DNA from: Flavobacterium sp. 270
GTDB lineage: Bacteria; Bacteroidota; Bacteroidia; Flavobacteriales; Flavobacteriaceae
Assembly: GCF_004368785.1 (NCBI RefSeq)
Contig: NZ_SODM01000004.1
Location: 422,521-486,520, forward strand
DNA: 64,000 bases
Direction of reading: 5' to 3'
Shown: positions 9,721 to 18,798 of the stretch, piece after piece
How the letters are laid out: each line of letters starts with the position of its first letter
Numbering within the stretch: position 1 is the stretch's first letter
The notes under the pieces: model-generated
Told to the model about the DNA's origin: nothing
Database searches by the model: none
The model's input: the letters and a program-made list of their open reading frames with translations, nothing else
Position numbers and translations under genes: made by a program

Positions 9721-11316
9721 TTATTTCGTTATTCTAAACCAATCTACTGCAACGTTTCCGGAATCGTTTGTTACTTTTTCGCTCAAGGCGAAAAGTCCGA
9801 CTTTAGCACCAATCCATTTTCCTTCTACCGAAGTAAAATCTGAACCAATGGCTTCATAATTTTTATCATCGAGACTGTAAAAGAAACTGCAGATACCGCC
9901 TTTTTTAATTTTAACTCTAAGATAAATTGTGTTGTTTGCTATTAAAACAGGTTTGATTTCGCTTTCTGAAACTGTTTTATTGAATGTTCCTGTTTTTTGG
10001 TTCAAATACAATTTTCCGTTATTATTCTTAAGACATAAATAACTGTAGTCTAAACCCATAATTATCAATCCTGTGGATTCTCCGTTTAATCTTGTATTAA
10101 AAGTCAATTTTGTTGTAGCGGTAAATTCTTCGGCAGGAAATTTTTGCAACAATAAATTCGGAGCATTAAAAATGTTTTTAGGACTTACTGATGTCTGACA
10201 ATACAAATTAAGATATCCTAAACTTGTTGGAAATCCCCAATTAATCTGTTTATTAGCCTGCCATTGCCATTGTAATCCTAATTTTGGCGAATTAAATTCG
10301 TCTGATTCTGCCGGAGTTACAATTGGATATTTTTTGCCTACATTCGGTTTTTTGTACGTTGTAACAGGTTCGCCAATTCCGTTTTTATCAAAATCCTGTC
10401 CCATAACCGGCCAGTCATTTTCCCATTTAATGGGCTGTAAGTGTACAACTCTGCCGTATGCGCCTTTATCCTGAAAATGTATAAACCAGTCTTCCCCCGT
10501 TTGTGTCGTTACCCACGCGCCCTGATGAGGACCATTTATAGTGGTTGATCCTTGTTCTAAAACTTTCTTCTTTTCATAAGGACCAAAAACGTTTTTAGAT
10601 CTTAAAATTGTCTGCCAGCCTGTTGGTACACCGCCGGCTGGGGCAAAAATGTAATAGTAATTGTTTCTTTTATAAAATTTTGGGCCTTCAATTGTTCCTT
10701 CGCTTTCATGTCCGTCAAGAACCATTACTTCATCATTATTTACGACTGTTCCTTCTGAATTCATCGTACAAACCACAACTAAACTTTTGATCTGCGCACG
10801 GCTTCCTGCAAAGGCATGAACCAAATACGCTTTTCCGTCAGTATCCCAAAGCGGACTTGGATCTATCAATCCTAATCCTGCTTTTACCAAAAGCGGTTCA
10901 GACCACGGGCCTTCTGCTTTTTTGGCTTTTATCATATAAATTCCAAAATCGGGATCTGGATAATAAATATAGAATTCGTTGTTATGAAATGTAATGCATG
11001 GCGCCCAAACTCCGTTTCCGTGTTGTACTTTATTATAAGTTTCAAAAGGTGGTTGTTTTATTAAGGCATGACCAATAATTTTCCAATTTACCAAATCTTT
11101 AGAATGCAAGATCGGTAAACCGGGAATACAGTTAAAAGAAGATGCGGTCATATAAAAGTCATCGCCTACGCGAACAACATCCGGATCTGAATAATCAGCA
11201 TGAATAATCGGGTTGGTGTAGGTTCCATCTCCATTATCGGGAATCCAGACTTGAGCTTGATTCTTTTGTAATGAAAAAATCGAAAGGAGAAGGAAGATGA
11301 TTTTTATGTTTTTCAT
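9721..11316 (-). CDS. GH43 family glycoside hydrolase with C-terminal beta-sandwich
   Basis: Predicted exported arabinofuranosidase/xylosidase-type enzyme acting on pectin side chains. The start at 11316 (MKNIKIIFLLLSIFSLQKNQA) gives a normal signal peptide; an upstream in-frame ATG at 11349 would add 11 residues and is less likely. Five-bladed propeller features: NPIIHADYSDPDVVRVGDDF with the general-base Asp, GLIDPSPLWDTDGKAYLVHAF with the second acidic residue, and HESEGTIEGPKFYKRNNYYY with the presumed acid Glu. The last 200 residues form a concanavalin-like module of the kind found at the end of beta-xylosidases (DEFNSPKLGLQWQWQ, GLIIMGLDYSYLCL). Subfamily and exact substrate cannot be fixed by eye. 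Confidence 0.9.
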   Translation of the reverse strand: MKNIKIIFLLLSIFSLQKNQAQVWIPDNGDGTYTNPIIHADYSDPDVVRVGDDFYMTASSFNCIPGLPILHSKDLVNWKIIGHALIKQPPFETYNKVQHGNGVWAPCITFHNNEFYIYYPDPDFGIYMIKAKKAEGPWSEPLLVKAGLGLIDPSPLWDTDGKAYLVHAFAGSRAQIKSLVVVCTMNSEGTVVNNDEVMVLDGHESEGTIEGPKFYKRNNYYYIFAPAGGVPTGWQTILRSKNVFGPYEKKKVLEQGSTTINGPHQGAWVTTQTGEDWFIHFQDKGAYGRVVHLQPIKWENDWPVMGQDFDKNGIGEPVTTYKKPNVGKKYPIVTPAESDEFNSPKLGLQWQWQANKQINWGFPTSLGYLNLYCQTSVSPKNIFNAPNLLLQKFPAEEFTATTKLTFNTRLNGESTGLIIMGLDYSYLCLKNNNGKLYLNQKTGTFNKTVSESEIKPVLIANNTIYLRVKIKKGGICSFFYSLDDKNYEAIGSDFTSVEGKWIGAKVGLFALSEKVTNDSGNVAVDWFRITK

Positions 11317-11373
11317 TCGAATTATTATTGTTGTGAGGTTATACCGCAAAGCACGTAAAGGTTCGCAAAGTTT

Positions 11374-11580
11374 TTTTCGCCTGTCAGTCTGAGCGGAGTC
11401 GAAGACCTTTACGCTTAGTTTTTTGCCACGAATTTCACGAATTCCACTAATTTAAATTCGTGAAGTTTTTTCGCCTGTCAGTCTGAGCGGAGTCGAAGAC
11501 CTTTACGCTTAGTTTTTTTTGCCACGAATTACACGAATTGCACTAATTTAAATTCGTACGGATTCGTGTAATTCGTGGCT
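11374..11580. repeat. Duplicated intergenic repeat with terminal perfect hairpin
   Basis: Two direct copies of an approximately 87-91 bp unit (11374-11460 and 11466-11556) share TTTTTCGCCTGTCAGTCTGA, then GCGGAGTCGAAGACC, CTTTACGCTTAGTTTTTT, GCCACGAATT and ACTAATTTAAATTCGT. After copy 2, 11521-11538 (GCCACGAATTACACGAAT) and 11562-11579 form a perfect 18-bp inverted repeat. The region separates the GH105 and GH43 genes and contains no reading frame. Confidence 0.85.
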
Positions 11581-11587
11581 AAAAAAA

Positions 11588-12811
11588 TTATCTGTTCAAT
11601 TCTAAAGCTGCCAAAATAAATGGGCCTGTTGCTTTAGGATCGTTGTCTTTTTTCTTTTCGTTTACGTAATATTCGTAAGTTCCGTCACGGTAAGGCGTTC
11701 CACCTAAACCTGCAACCTGACAGCAATTTGTTAAGGTAATACCGCCGTCTTCATCTACTTTTTTAATCAAAACTTTAGTCAATCCGTCAAAAGCTTTGTT
11801 GGCTAGTTTTTTGTATGAAGCTGGTAAATATCCTTTGTTTGCACCTTTTGCAAAAGCATAAGCAAACATTGATGATCCAGATGCTTCCAGGTAATTTCCT
11901 TTTTGTTCACCTTTGTCTGTAACTTGGTACCACAAACCAGATTTATCCTGAAATTTAGCCAAAGCTCCACAAGCATTGTTTAGGTATTTTACCAATTCTT
12001 TTTGTTTCGGATGGTCTTTTGGCATATAATCTAAAACATCAACCAAAGCCATTACATACCAGCCTAACGCTCTAGACCAGAAGTTTGGAGAATTTCCTGT
12101 TTCTTTATTAGCCCACGGCATTTTTTTACTTTCGTCCCAAGCGTGGTATAATAATCCCGTTTTTGGATCTGTAGCGTGAAGCTGAATCAACTCAAATTGT
12201 TTTGCGATATCATCAAAACTTTTTCCGTTTTCAAAAGTTGCGGTGTATTGTGCGTAAAATGGCTCACCCATATACAAACCGTCTAACCACATTTGGTTTG
12301 GATAAATTTGTTTGTGCCAAAATCCGCCGCTTTCTGTACGCGGTTGTTCTGCAAGCTGTTTGCGTACCAATTGCATTGCTTTTAAATATTTTTCTTCTTT
12401 TGAAGTGGCATATATATCAAAAAGCAAACGTCCCGGCACCACCAAATCGATATTGTATTTATCAAATTCGTAAGTGTTTACAGTTCCGTCTGGCTGTACC
12501 AAAGCATCTACATAACCTCTTACATAAGCTTTGTATCTTGGATCTGGGTTTTTCTTGTATAATTCTTCTATAGAATGTAAAACTAAAGCATGAACGTAAT
12601 CCCATTTTGGCTTTTTAGAATCGTCGATCATGTAACCTTCCGGATGACGTTTCATCAGCGTCAAAGCCATTTTATCAGACCATTTTAAATCTTTAGAAAT
12701 AACTATGTCCTTTTTTGCAGGTTCTTGTGAAGTCACTTTACAACTGGTAAAGGTTATTGCACAAATCAATAAAACTGACATAAAATAACCTTGTTTTCTC
12801 TTGTTTTTCAT
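11588..12811 (-). CDS. GH105 unsaturated rhamnogalacturonyl hydrolase
   Basis: Predicted to remove the unsaturated uronic acid from the non-reducing end of lyase-generated oligosaccharides. Seen: a lipoprotein signal (MKNKRKQGYFMSVLLICAITFTSC, lipobox Cys24) and an (alpha/alpha)6-barrel sequence with the family signatures NQMWLDGLYMGEPF (Asp177 the likely catalytic residue), LLYHAWDES (221-228), NFWSRALGWYVMALVDVLDY, and TNCCQVAGLGG near the C terminus. 407 residues is normal for GH105. Lipidation suggests it acts in the periplasm or is surface-tethered. It lies between the alpha/beta hydrolase gene and the GH43 gene, and a duplicated repeat follows it. Confidence 0.92.
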   Translation of the reverse strand: MKNKRKQGYFMSVLLICAITFTSCKVTSQEPAKKDIVISKDLKWSDKMALTLMKRHPEGYMIDDSKKPKWDYVHALVLHSIEELYKKNPDPRYKAYVRGYVDALVQPDGTVNTYEFDKYNIDLVVPGRLLFDIYATSKEEKYLKAMQLVRKQLAEQPRTESGGFWHKQIYPNQMWLDGLYMGEPFYAQYTATFENGKSFDDIAKQFELIQLHATDPKTGLLYHAWDESKKMPWANKETGNSPNFWSRALGWYVMALVDVLDYMPKDHPKQKELVKYLNNACGALAKFQDKSGLWYQVTDKGEQKGNYLEASGSSMFAYAFAKGANKGYLPASYKKLANKAFDGLTKVLIKKVDEDGGITLTNCCQVAGLGGTPYRDGTYEYYVNEKKKDNDPKATGPFILAALELNR

Positions 12812-12947
12812 TTCATAACTATATTTAAATTCTACATTTTACCTTTCTTATTCAACACTTTTAATCTCCCTTAACAAAGCCTTATAGCTACTAATAGTAT
12901 GACTGCTGCGGTAATACTTGTTTTCATTGTATGACAAATGACAAGTA

Positions 12948-13883
12948 TTATTTTAAAATTTTATCTAAAAATTGGGTTGTATAACCCGTTGTTTCGCTAA
13001 ACCAAGGCTCAAAGAACCAAAAGGAATGGGGCGAATATTTTATTGTTTTGACTTCGCTGTAAATTTTATTTTCATTGAGAATCTTTATCATATCGTCTCT
13101 TCCTGCATGAAAACGGTCAATACTGCTGCAGATAAACAATATGGGCGGAGTGGTTTTATTGGTATGACTTAAAGCCGATGCGTTTTTCCAGTTTTCTGGT
13201 TTTTCATCTGATTTGCCACCTAACCAAAAAGCCGCCATATCGCCTTCTGATGATTCTGGGTGTTTAAATGCCAGAACGCCGTCTATGTCTATTATTGCCT
13301 GTACTTTTGATGTTGATTTGCTTTTAAATAAATGATCTTCAAAAGCCGGATCTTCGTTTGTTGTACCAATCAAAGCTGCCATCTGTCCTCCCGAAGAACA
13401 TCCTAAAATTGCAATTTTGTTTGGATCTACATTGAATTTCTTTGCGTTATCCTTTATAAATTTAATCGCATTTTTGACATCATAAACAGCTTGAGGATAT
13501 TTCGCTTCAAGCGATAATCTATATTCTATTGCAAAACAAGTGTAACCGCTTGACGCAATTTCCTGTCCTAAAACCTGCATATGGTTTTTATTTCCAGATC
13601 TCCATCCGCCGCCGTGAATCATGATTACAGCCGGATTTGATTTATTTTTTTTATTAATGAATGCGTCTAAATGCAAAACCCGATCTTTCTGCTGATAATA
13701 AACAATATCATTTTTCTGATCTACCCTAGGATTCTCTTTCGCTTGGGCAACGGTTATAAAAGGGTATTTTTTAATGAGTTTATTGTAAGTGCTTTTTACA
13801 GTATAAGTTGTATCTACAGCATACTGACTCTGAGCCGATAAGCCTTGAAACAACAACACTAAAATAAACAATACTTTTTTCAT
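12948..13883 (-). CDS. Exported alpha/beta-hydrolase esterase (BD-FAE-like)
   Basis: Predicted carbohydrate esterase. The start is placed at the ATG at 13883 (MKKVLFILVLLFQGLSAQS), which yields a signal peptide; the open frame extends 28 codons further upstream, but those codons look non-coding. Motifs: oxyanion-hole HGGGW in IMIHGGGWRSGNK, nucleophile elbow GCSSGGQMAAL, a CSSIDRFHAG strand carrying an acidic residue, and a late His in SPHSFWFFEPWF. The position among GH28, GH105 and GH43 genes suggests it removes acetyl or aromatic esters from pectin oligosaccharides. The substrate is inferred from context only. Confidence 0.82.
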   Translation of the reverse strand: MKKVLFILVLLFQGLSAQSQYAVDTTYTVKSTYNKLIKKYPFITVAQAKENPRVDQKNDIVYYQQKDRVLHLDAFINKKNKSNPAVIMIHGGGWRSGNKNHMQVLGQEIASSGYTCFAIEYRLSLEAKYPQAVYDVKNAIKFIKDNAKKFNVDPNKIAILGCSSGGQMAALIGTTNEDPAFEDHLFKSKSTSKVQAIIDIDGVLAFKHPESSEGDMAAFWLGGKSDEKPENWKNASALSHTNKTTPPILFICSSIDRFHAGRDDMIKILNENKIYSEVKTIKYSPHSFWFFEPWFSETTGYTTQFLDKILK

Positions 13884-14071
13884 TTTTAACCTTTTCTTTT
13901 TAGTTAAGAAAGGAGTCCGACACTTGGTCAAACTCCTTTTCAACTCTTCAAAAAACAATACTCTCAAAATTAACTTGCAAATTACTAATAACCAGGTTTT
14001 GAGGTAAATCTTTATTTAATTTAAATCTAATGCTAATTGCAGGAGATTGTTTTAAAATTTTATGCTTTCAT

Positions 14072-15508
14072 CTATTCCTTATACTCTACTTTGTTTCCGT
14101 TGATATAAGTATCTATAAACTTGACATTTTTTACGTTTTTTAATAAATACAGCGAATCTACTTTCTGAATTTTTACATTTTTTAATGTGATGTTTTCTAC
14201 CGGAGACTCTTTGTATCCATCGGCCCAAACGCTGTATTTACCGCCGTTTTTTACAGTTACATTTTCAAGGCTTACATTTCTAATTGTCGGAATAAAATTT
14301 CCTGTCTGAGATCCGTACACATTGTAAAACATATTTAGTTTCAGAACACATTCTTTTACTGTTCCCACTTCAATATTTCTAACATAAACATCTTCGATAA
14401 CACCGCCTCTTTTAGAATTAGTTTTTATACGAATAACACGATCCAGATTCGGACTGTCCATTACACAGTTTTCTACAAAAACATTATTGACTCCCGCAGA
14501 TATTTCGCTTCCAATTACAACGCCGCCGTGACCGTCAATCATTTTACAATTTTGTACGATGATATTTTTACTTGGTATCGCAACACGTCGTCCGTCGGCA
14601 TCGCGACCTGCTTTTATAGCGATACAATCATCGCCAGTATTAAAAGTGCAGTTTTTAATGAGTATATTTTGCGAGTATTCCGGATCACAGCCGTCATTAT
14701 TTGGTCCGTGGCTGTTTACAGTAACTCCGTCAATAATTATATTATTTGTTTTTAATGGATGAAGAATCCAAAAAGGAGAATTTATTACGGTAATATCTTT
14801 TATTAAAATCGTGTTGCATTCAAAAAATTCAATAAAATTTGGACGTAAATAACGGCCTTCGCCAAAAACTCTTTCCGCAACGGGAGTTCCTTTTTCAGCC
14901 ATTTCTACTAATACTTCACGATTATTCGGATCATTTTGCGACGGAATTCCTTTTTTCCAGCCATAATCTTTTCCGCCAGACCAAATCCACCAATTGGTTT
15001 TATCAGCTTGTCCGTTAAGCGTTCCTTTACCTGTTATTGCAACATTGGTTTTATTTTTAGCATAAATAAGAGGAGAATAATTCATGACTTCTGTACCTTC
15101 CCAAGAAGTATGAACGATTGGATAGTCTTTTGGATTTAAACTAAAAAGGATTTCAGCTTTGTCTTCTAAATGCAAATTGACGTTACTTTCTAAATGAATT
15201 GGCCCGGTTAAGTATTTCCCGTTAGGAACCAAAACTTTTCCGCCGCCATTTGCTGCACATTCTTTTATGGCTTTTTCAAAAGCGGTTGTGTTTAACGTTT
15301 TTCCGTCTGCAACAGCGCCAAAATCGTTTATGTTGTATGTTTTATCTAAGAAGTGAGTTTCGGGAATACTTTTGATTACCAAATCCATTTTTTTCCAAGG
15401 ATCTGACTCTGAAACAGCAGTTACTTGTTTCCCACAAGAAAAACTCAGAAGGACAATTGTAGTAAATACTACAACAGATTTAAATGCTGTAATCTTATTT
15501 GTAATCAT
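14072..15508 (-). CDS. GH28 polygalacturonase-like lipoprotein
   Basis: Second GH28 of the locus, 478 residues, first gene of the minus-strand pectin enzyme run. A lipoprotein signal precedes the mature chain (VVFTTIVLLSFSCGK, lipobox Cys). All four GH28 blocks are canonical or close to it: GPNNDGCDPEYSQ, FNTGDDCIAIKAGRDADGRR, DGHGGVVIGSEISAG and DRVIRIKTNSKRGG. Parallel beta-helix repeats with Asn ladders (ITGKGTLNG, ILIKDITVINS) are visible throughout. Lipidation suggests attachment to the membrane and action on oligogalacturonides. A perfect LacI-type operator (15553-15566) lies 45 bp upstream of the start codon, between this gene and the divergent lacI-type regulator. Confidence 0.93.
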   Translation of the reverse strand: MITNKITAFKSVVVFTTIVLLSFSCGKQVTAVSESDPWKKMDLVIKSIPETHFLDKTYNINDFGAVADGKTLNTTAFEKAIKECAANGGGKVLVPNGKYLTGPIHLESNVNLHLEDKAEILFSLNPKDYPIVHTSWEGTEVMNYSPLIYAKNKTNVAITGKGTLNGQADKTNWWIWSGGKDYGWKKGIPSQNDPNNREVLVEMAEKGTPVAERVFGEGRYLRPNFIEFFECNTILIKDITVINSPFWILHPLKTNNIIIDGVTVNSHGPNNDGCDPEYSQNILIKNCTFNTGDDCIAIKAGRDADGRRVAIPSKNIIVQNCKMIDGHGGVVIGSEISAGVNNVFVENCVMDSPNLDRVIRIKTNSKRGGVIEDVYVRNIEVGTVKECVLKLNMFYNVYGSQTGNFIPTIRNVSLENVTVKNGGKYSVWADGYKESPVENITLKNVKIQKVDSLYLLKNVKNVKFIDTYINGNKVEYKE

Positions 15509-15552
15509 TAGGCATTATTTTCTCGTTTAACAAATAAAACAACGATTATTCA

Positions 15553-15566
15553 TGTAATCGATTACA
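15553..15566. promoter_or_regulatory. LacI-type operator TGTAATCGATTACA (GH28/lacI divergent region)
   Basis: Perfect 14-bp palindrome with the central CG typical of LacI-family sites. It lies between the divergent GH28 gene (start 15508) and the LacI regulator (start 15795). Near-identical sites occur at 25414-25427 and 28430-28443. A similar AATCGAT core (TGGTAATCGATAACA, 15716-15730) and a short palindrome AAAACGTTTT (15694-15703) lie closer to the regulator start. Confidence 0.8.
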
Positions 15567-15715
15567 CGAAAGTAAATAATTTGTTCTAATGCACCAAATT
15601 AATTTAGAAATAAAATATATATTTAATTTTTATTATAAATTATAATTACATTTAATGCAAAAAAACATATAATTTATTATCATTGTAGAACCGAAAACGT
15701 TTTAAATATTCATTA

Positions 15716-15730
15716 TGGTAATCGATAACA
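15716..15730. promoter_or_regulatory. Second, degenerate operator-like site before lacI
   Basis: TGGTAATCGATAACA shares the TAATCGAT core with the perfect operators but is imperfect on the right. Its position about 65 bp before the regulator start suggests autoregulation, by inference. Confidence 0.5.
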
Positions 15731-15794
15731 ATTTATATTAGTTATATAAAAAAAATGTATTTTTGTCTAGAATTAATCCAACATCTTTTTATTA

Positions 15795-16823
15795 ATGAGC
15801 GAAAAAATAACCATTTATGATATTGCTGAGAAGTTAAATATCACCGCTGCTACCGTTTCCAGAGCGTTAAACAACAATCCGAAGATAAAAGAGAGTACGC
15901 GCGAGCTGGTAATTAAAACCGCTGCTGCAATGAATTACAAGCAAAATAAGCTTGCTTTAGCTCTAAAAAGCGGCCGTAGTAACAACATCGGAGTTATTGT
16001 TCCTCGTATAGACAGTAACTTTTTTGCATCGGTTATTAGAGGTATAGAAGAAGAACTTCATCCTCATGGTTATCAAGTCATTATATGTCAGACTCACGAA
16101 AGTCCGAAAAGAGAAAATGAAAATCTGCATACTTTAATTGACGCTCAGGTTGACGGAATTATGATGTCTGTAACTGATGTAACAAATGAAAACAACAGTG
16201 CTTTTCAATACGTTTTAGATAAAAATGTTCCTCTTATCTTTTTTGACAGGAGCAAACATATAGATGGTGTAAGTTCGGTAACTATTAATGACTTTAAAGG
16301 CGGTTACATTACTACAAAACACTTAATTGATGAAGGATGTAAAGCTATTGCGCATTTTTCTGGAGATCAATCTTTGGAAATCTTTAAAAACAGGTTTTTA
16401 GGTTATAAACAAGCTTTATTAGACAACGGAATTGCTTTTAAAGAGGAATATGTAATTTATTGTAAAAGTAGTGTTGAAGCCGGAAAAGATGCTCTTACTA
16501 TTTTATTAGCTTTAGAAACACCTCCAGATGCTATATTTTCTTCGAGTGATTTTGCTGCTTTGGGCGCGATTCAAGAATTAAAAGCGAGAAATATTAATCT
16601 TCCTAAGGAGTTTTGTGTTGCAGGTTTTAGTAACGAGCCTTTCACTAAATTCATGGAATTATCAATTACTTCTGTAGATCAGTCTCCACTTGAAATGGGA
16701 AAAATGTCGGCTCGTGTTTTCTTAGAACAAGTAGATAAAACAGATACTACCAAAATCGAAAAAAAGGTGGTTCTTGCTCCGGAATTGCATATTCGTAAAT
16801 CGTCTTCCAGAACTGCAAATTAA
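15795..16823 (+). CDS. LacI-family regulator of the pectin/uronate locus
   Basis: Transcriptional regulator of 342 residues. The N terminus carries the LacI helix-turn-helix (ITIYDIAEKLNITAATVSRALNN) and hinge helix region (ALALKSGRSNNIG), followed by a periplasmic-binding-protein-like sensor domain (IGVIVPRIDSNFFASVIRGIE, GVSSVTINDFKGGYITTKHL, PPDAIFSSSDFAALGAIQEL, SITSVDQSPLEMGKMSARVF). It is the only plus-strand gene in the locus, divergent from the GH28 lipoprotein and convergent with uxaA. The shared TGTAATCGATT(A/G)CA sites make it the likely repressor of both the enzyme run and the uronate catabolic run. The inducer is probably an intracellular uronate intermediate such as KDG; that is inference. 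Confidence 0.93.
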   Translation: MSEKITIYDIAEKLNITAATVSRALNNNPKIKESTRELVIKTAAAMNYKQNKLALALKSGRSNNIGVIVPRIDSNFFASVIRGIEEELHPHGYQVIICQTHESPKRENENLHTLIDAQVDGIMMSVTDVTNENNSAFQYVLDKNVPLIFFDRSKHIDGVSSVTINDFKGGYITTKHLIDEGCKAIAHFSGDQSLEIFKNRFLGYKQALLDNGIAFKEEYVIYCKSSVEAGKDALTILLALETPPDAIFSSSDFAALGAIQELKARNINLPKEFCVAGFSNEPFTKFMELSITSVDQSPLEMGKMSARVFLEQVDKTDTTKIEKKVVLAPELHIRKSSSRTAN

Positions 16824-17151
16824 AAACCATATAAGTGATAAGTTCATTTGAGCTTTCCTGCAAGGTTTACAAAACCTTGTAGGTATAGATTTGCATACAA
16901 TATTTTCTCGCAAAGATGCAAGGATACAAAGTTTTTTTTCTCGCAGATTTGGGAGATTGTGCAGATGTAAAGTGTATAAAAATCTCCTTAATCTGCTAAA
17001 TCTGCGGGAACTATTTTTAAATACAAAACCCTATAAATCAACAATTACATTGATTTATAGGGTTATTTTTTTAAGTCTTTGATTTTATACCTACAAGGTT
17101 TTGGAAACCTTGCAGGAAAGCTAAAATGAACTTATATAACTTATATGGTTT
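16824..17151. repeat. MITE-like element with about 65-bp terminal inverted repeats
   Basis: The entire gap between two convergent genes is bounded by long imperfect inverted repeats: left 16824-16887 (AAACCATATAAGT...GTAGGTATA) and right 17086-17151, its reverse complement with a 2-bp length difference and a few mismatches. Each arm contains its own small palindrome (AAGGTTT-nC-AAAACCTT). The interior carries a 'CGCAAAGATGCAAGG' dispersed repeat, a TCTGCTAAATCTGCG repeat and a terminator-like hairpin. There is no coding region of its own. Confidence 0.8.
17027..17070. terminator. Terminator hairpin between convergent lacI and uxaA
   Basis: Perfect 14-bp stem AACCCTATAAATCA / TGATTTATAGGGTT (17027-17040 and 17051-17064) with a 10-base loop, followed by a T-tract on the plus strand. 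It would terminate the regulator transcript and sits in the middle of the inverted-repeat element. Confidence 0.65.
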
Positions 17152-17157
17152 AAATCC

Positions 17158-18780
17158 TTATAGAGAAACTCCTCTTTTCCAAGGGATAAAGTCGTTTTGA
17201 TTTAAAATCGCAGCTTTTGTTTTTACAGTACCACTAGCAATATCGATAATAAATTCAAGCATTTCATCAGACATTTCTTCGATAGATTTTTCACCTTTAA
17301 TAATTCCTCCGGTATCAATATCGATAATATCAGACATCTTTGCCGCTAACTCTGAGTTAGAAGATATTTTTACAACTGGTGCAATTGGATTTCCTGTCGG
17401 CGTTCCCAAACCTGTTGTAAACAATACCATATTAGCACCCGAACCTACCATTGCAGTTGTACATTCAACATCATTTCCTGGCGTGCATAGTAATGTTAAT
17501 CCTGGCTCGTTAATATACTCCCCATAATCAAAAACACCAGCAATTGGAGATGTTCCACCTTTTTTAGCCGCTCCTGCAGATTTCATAGCATCAGTAATCA
17601 AACCGTCTTTGATGTTTCCTGGTGATGGATTCATATCAAATCCTGAACCAGCATCTACAACCGTTTTTTCATACCATTTCATTAAATCTAAGAAACGTTT
17701 TCCATCTTCGTCATCAACACAACGGTTTACCAATTCTTGCTCTACACCACACAATTCTGGAAACTCAGAAAGAATTGTCGTTCCTCCTAATGCAGCCAAT
17801 TTATCAGACAATACTCCCAAAGTTGGATTAGCAGAAATTCCAGAGAATCCATCAGAACCTCCACACTCTAAACCAATTCTAAGTTTAGACAATGGAGCTG
17901 GTTCTCTTTTTATTTCGTTTGCTTTTTTAATGGCTTCAAAAGTATCTTTTACAACACTGCTCAACATCGTTTCAATAGTACCAATCTGTTGTTGATCGTA
18001 GATTAAAACCGGTTTTTTGCTGTTTGGATTGATTGCGTCTAATGCATCTTTAAAGATCTGAATTTGAAGATTCTGACATCCTAAACTCAATACTGTTGCA
18101 CCCGCTACGTTTGGATTGTTTACATAACCTGCAAGCAATTTAGCCAAACTGTGAGAATCCTGACGAATTCCACCGCAGCCACCTTGATGCGTGATAAATT
18201 TAACTTCGATGTTGTTAAATAAATTAGCATCGTTAGAAGCTGCCTCATTACCAGCACCGCCAGTTTCTGTTTTCACCAAAGAACGAAGCAATAACTGATA
18301 ATCGTTTTCTTTTGGTTTCATCAATTCTTTCTCAAAAATATCTTTTAAGATCTCGATGTTTCTGTTTTCACAAAAAACCAAAGGAAAAAACAACCAAACA
18401 TTTTCAGTTCCAACTTGTCCGTCTTCTCTGTGATAGCCCTGCCACGTTCTGTCTTTCCATTTATCAATATTTGGAGCTGTCCAGCCAATAGTTTCTGTTT
18501 TACCAGTTACTTTATCACTTTCGTGTTTTACGTTTAGTGTAGAAAGCAGACCTCCTTTTTCAATTCTGGCACTCGCTTTTCCTACCAAAACCCCATACAT
18601 AATGATCCTGTCTCCTACATTAAAAGGAACCATTGCAATCTTATGTTTCATTTTTACATCAGACTCAACTGTAACGTCTTGACCTTCAAAGTTAATAACT
18701 TCTCCTGCTACAAGATTTACTAAAGCTACTGCTACATTATCAGTAGGATGAACTTTTATTAATTTTTTTTGCGTTGCCAT
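17158..18780 (-). CDS. uxaA: Altronate dehydratase
   Basis: Cytoplasmic enzyme converting D-altronate to 2-keto-3-deoxygluconate in galacturonate catabolism. The 540-residue chain has the N-terminal SAF-like domain (about 1-95, IKVHPTDNVAVALVNL) followed by the large catalytic domain with GYHREDGQVGTENVWLF, ITHQGGCGGIRQDSHSL, GLECGGSDGFSGISANP and TTGLGTPTGNPIAPVVKI. It is therefore full length. It is the last gene of the minus-strand catabolic run, 18 bp after uxaB, and meets the lacI-type gene tail to tail across a repeat element. Confidence 0.95.
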   Translation of the reverse strand: MATQKKLIKVHPTDNVAVALVNLVAGEVINFEGQDVTVESDVKMKHKIAMVPFNVGDRIIMYGVLVGKASARIEKGGLLSTLNVKHESDKVTGKTETIGWTAPNIDKWKDRTWQGYHREDGQVGTENVWLFFPLVFCENRNIEILKDIFEKELMKPKENDYQLLLRSLVKTETGGAGNEAASNDANLFNNIEVKFITHQGGCGGIRQDSHSLAKLLAGYVNNPNVAGATVLSLGCQNLQIQIFKDALDAINPNSKKPVLIYDQQQIGTIETMLSSVVKDTFEAIKKANEIKREPAPLSKLRIGLECGGSDGFSGISANPTLGVLSDKLAALGGTTILSEFPELCGVEQELVNRCVDDEDGKRFLDLMKWYEKTVVDAGSGFDMNPSPGNIKDGLITDAMKSAGAAKKGGTSPIAGVFDYGEYINEPGLTLLCTPGNDVECTTAMVGSGANMVLFTTGLGTPTGNPIAPVVKISSNSELAAKMSDIIDIDTGGIIKGEKSIEEMSDEMLEFIIDIASGTVKTKAAILNQNDFIPWKRGVSL

Positions 18781-18798
18781 AATTAAAATACTGCTTTG

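Noticed and set aside
12202..12573. 123-codon plus-strand frame opposite the GH105 gene
   Set aside because: Antisense shadow; composition (Leu/Cys/His rich) is what reversed Bacteroidetes coding sequence gives.
17609..17995. 128-codon plus-strand frame opposite uxaA
   Set aside because: Antisense to a full-length altronate dehydratase; no independent start signal or recognisable domain.
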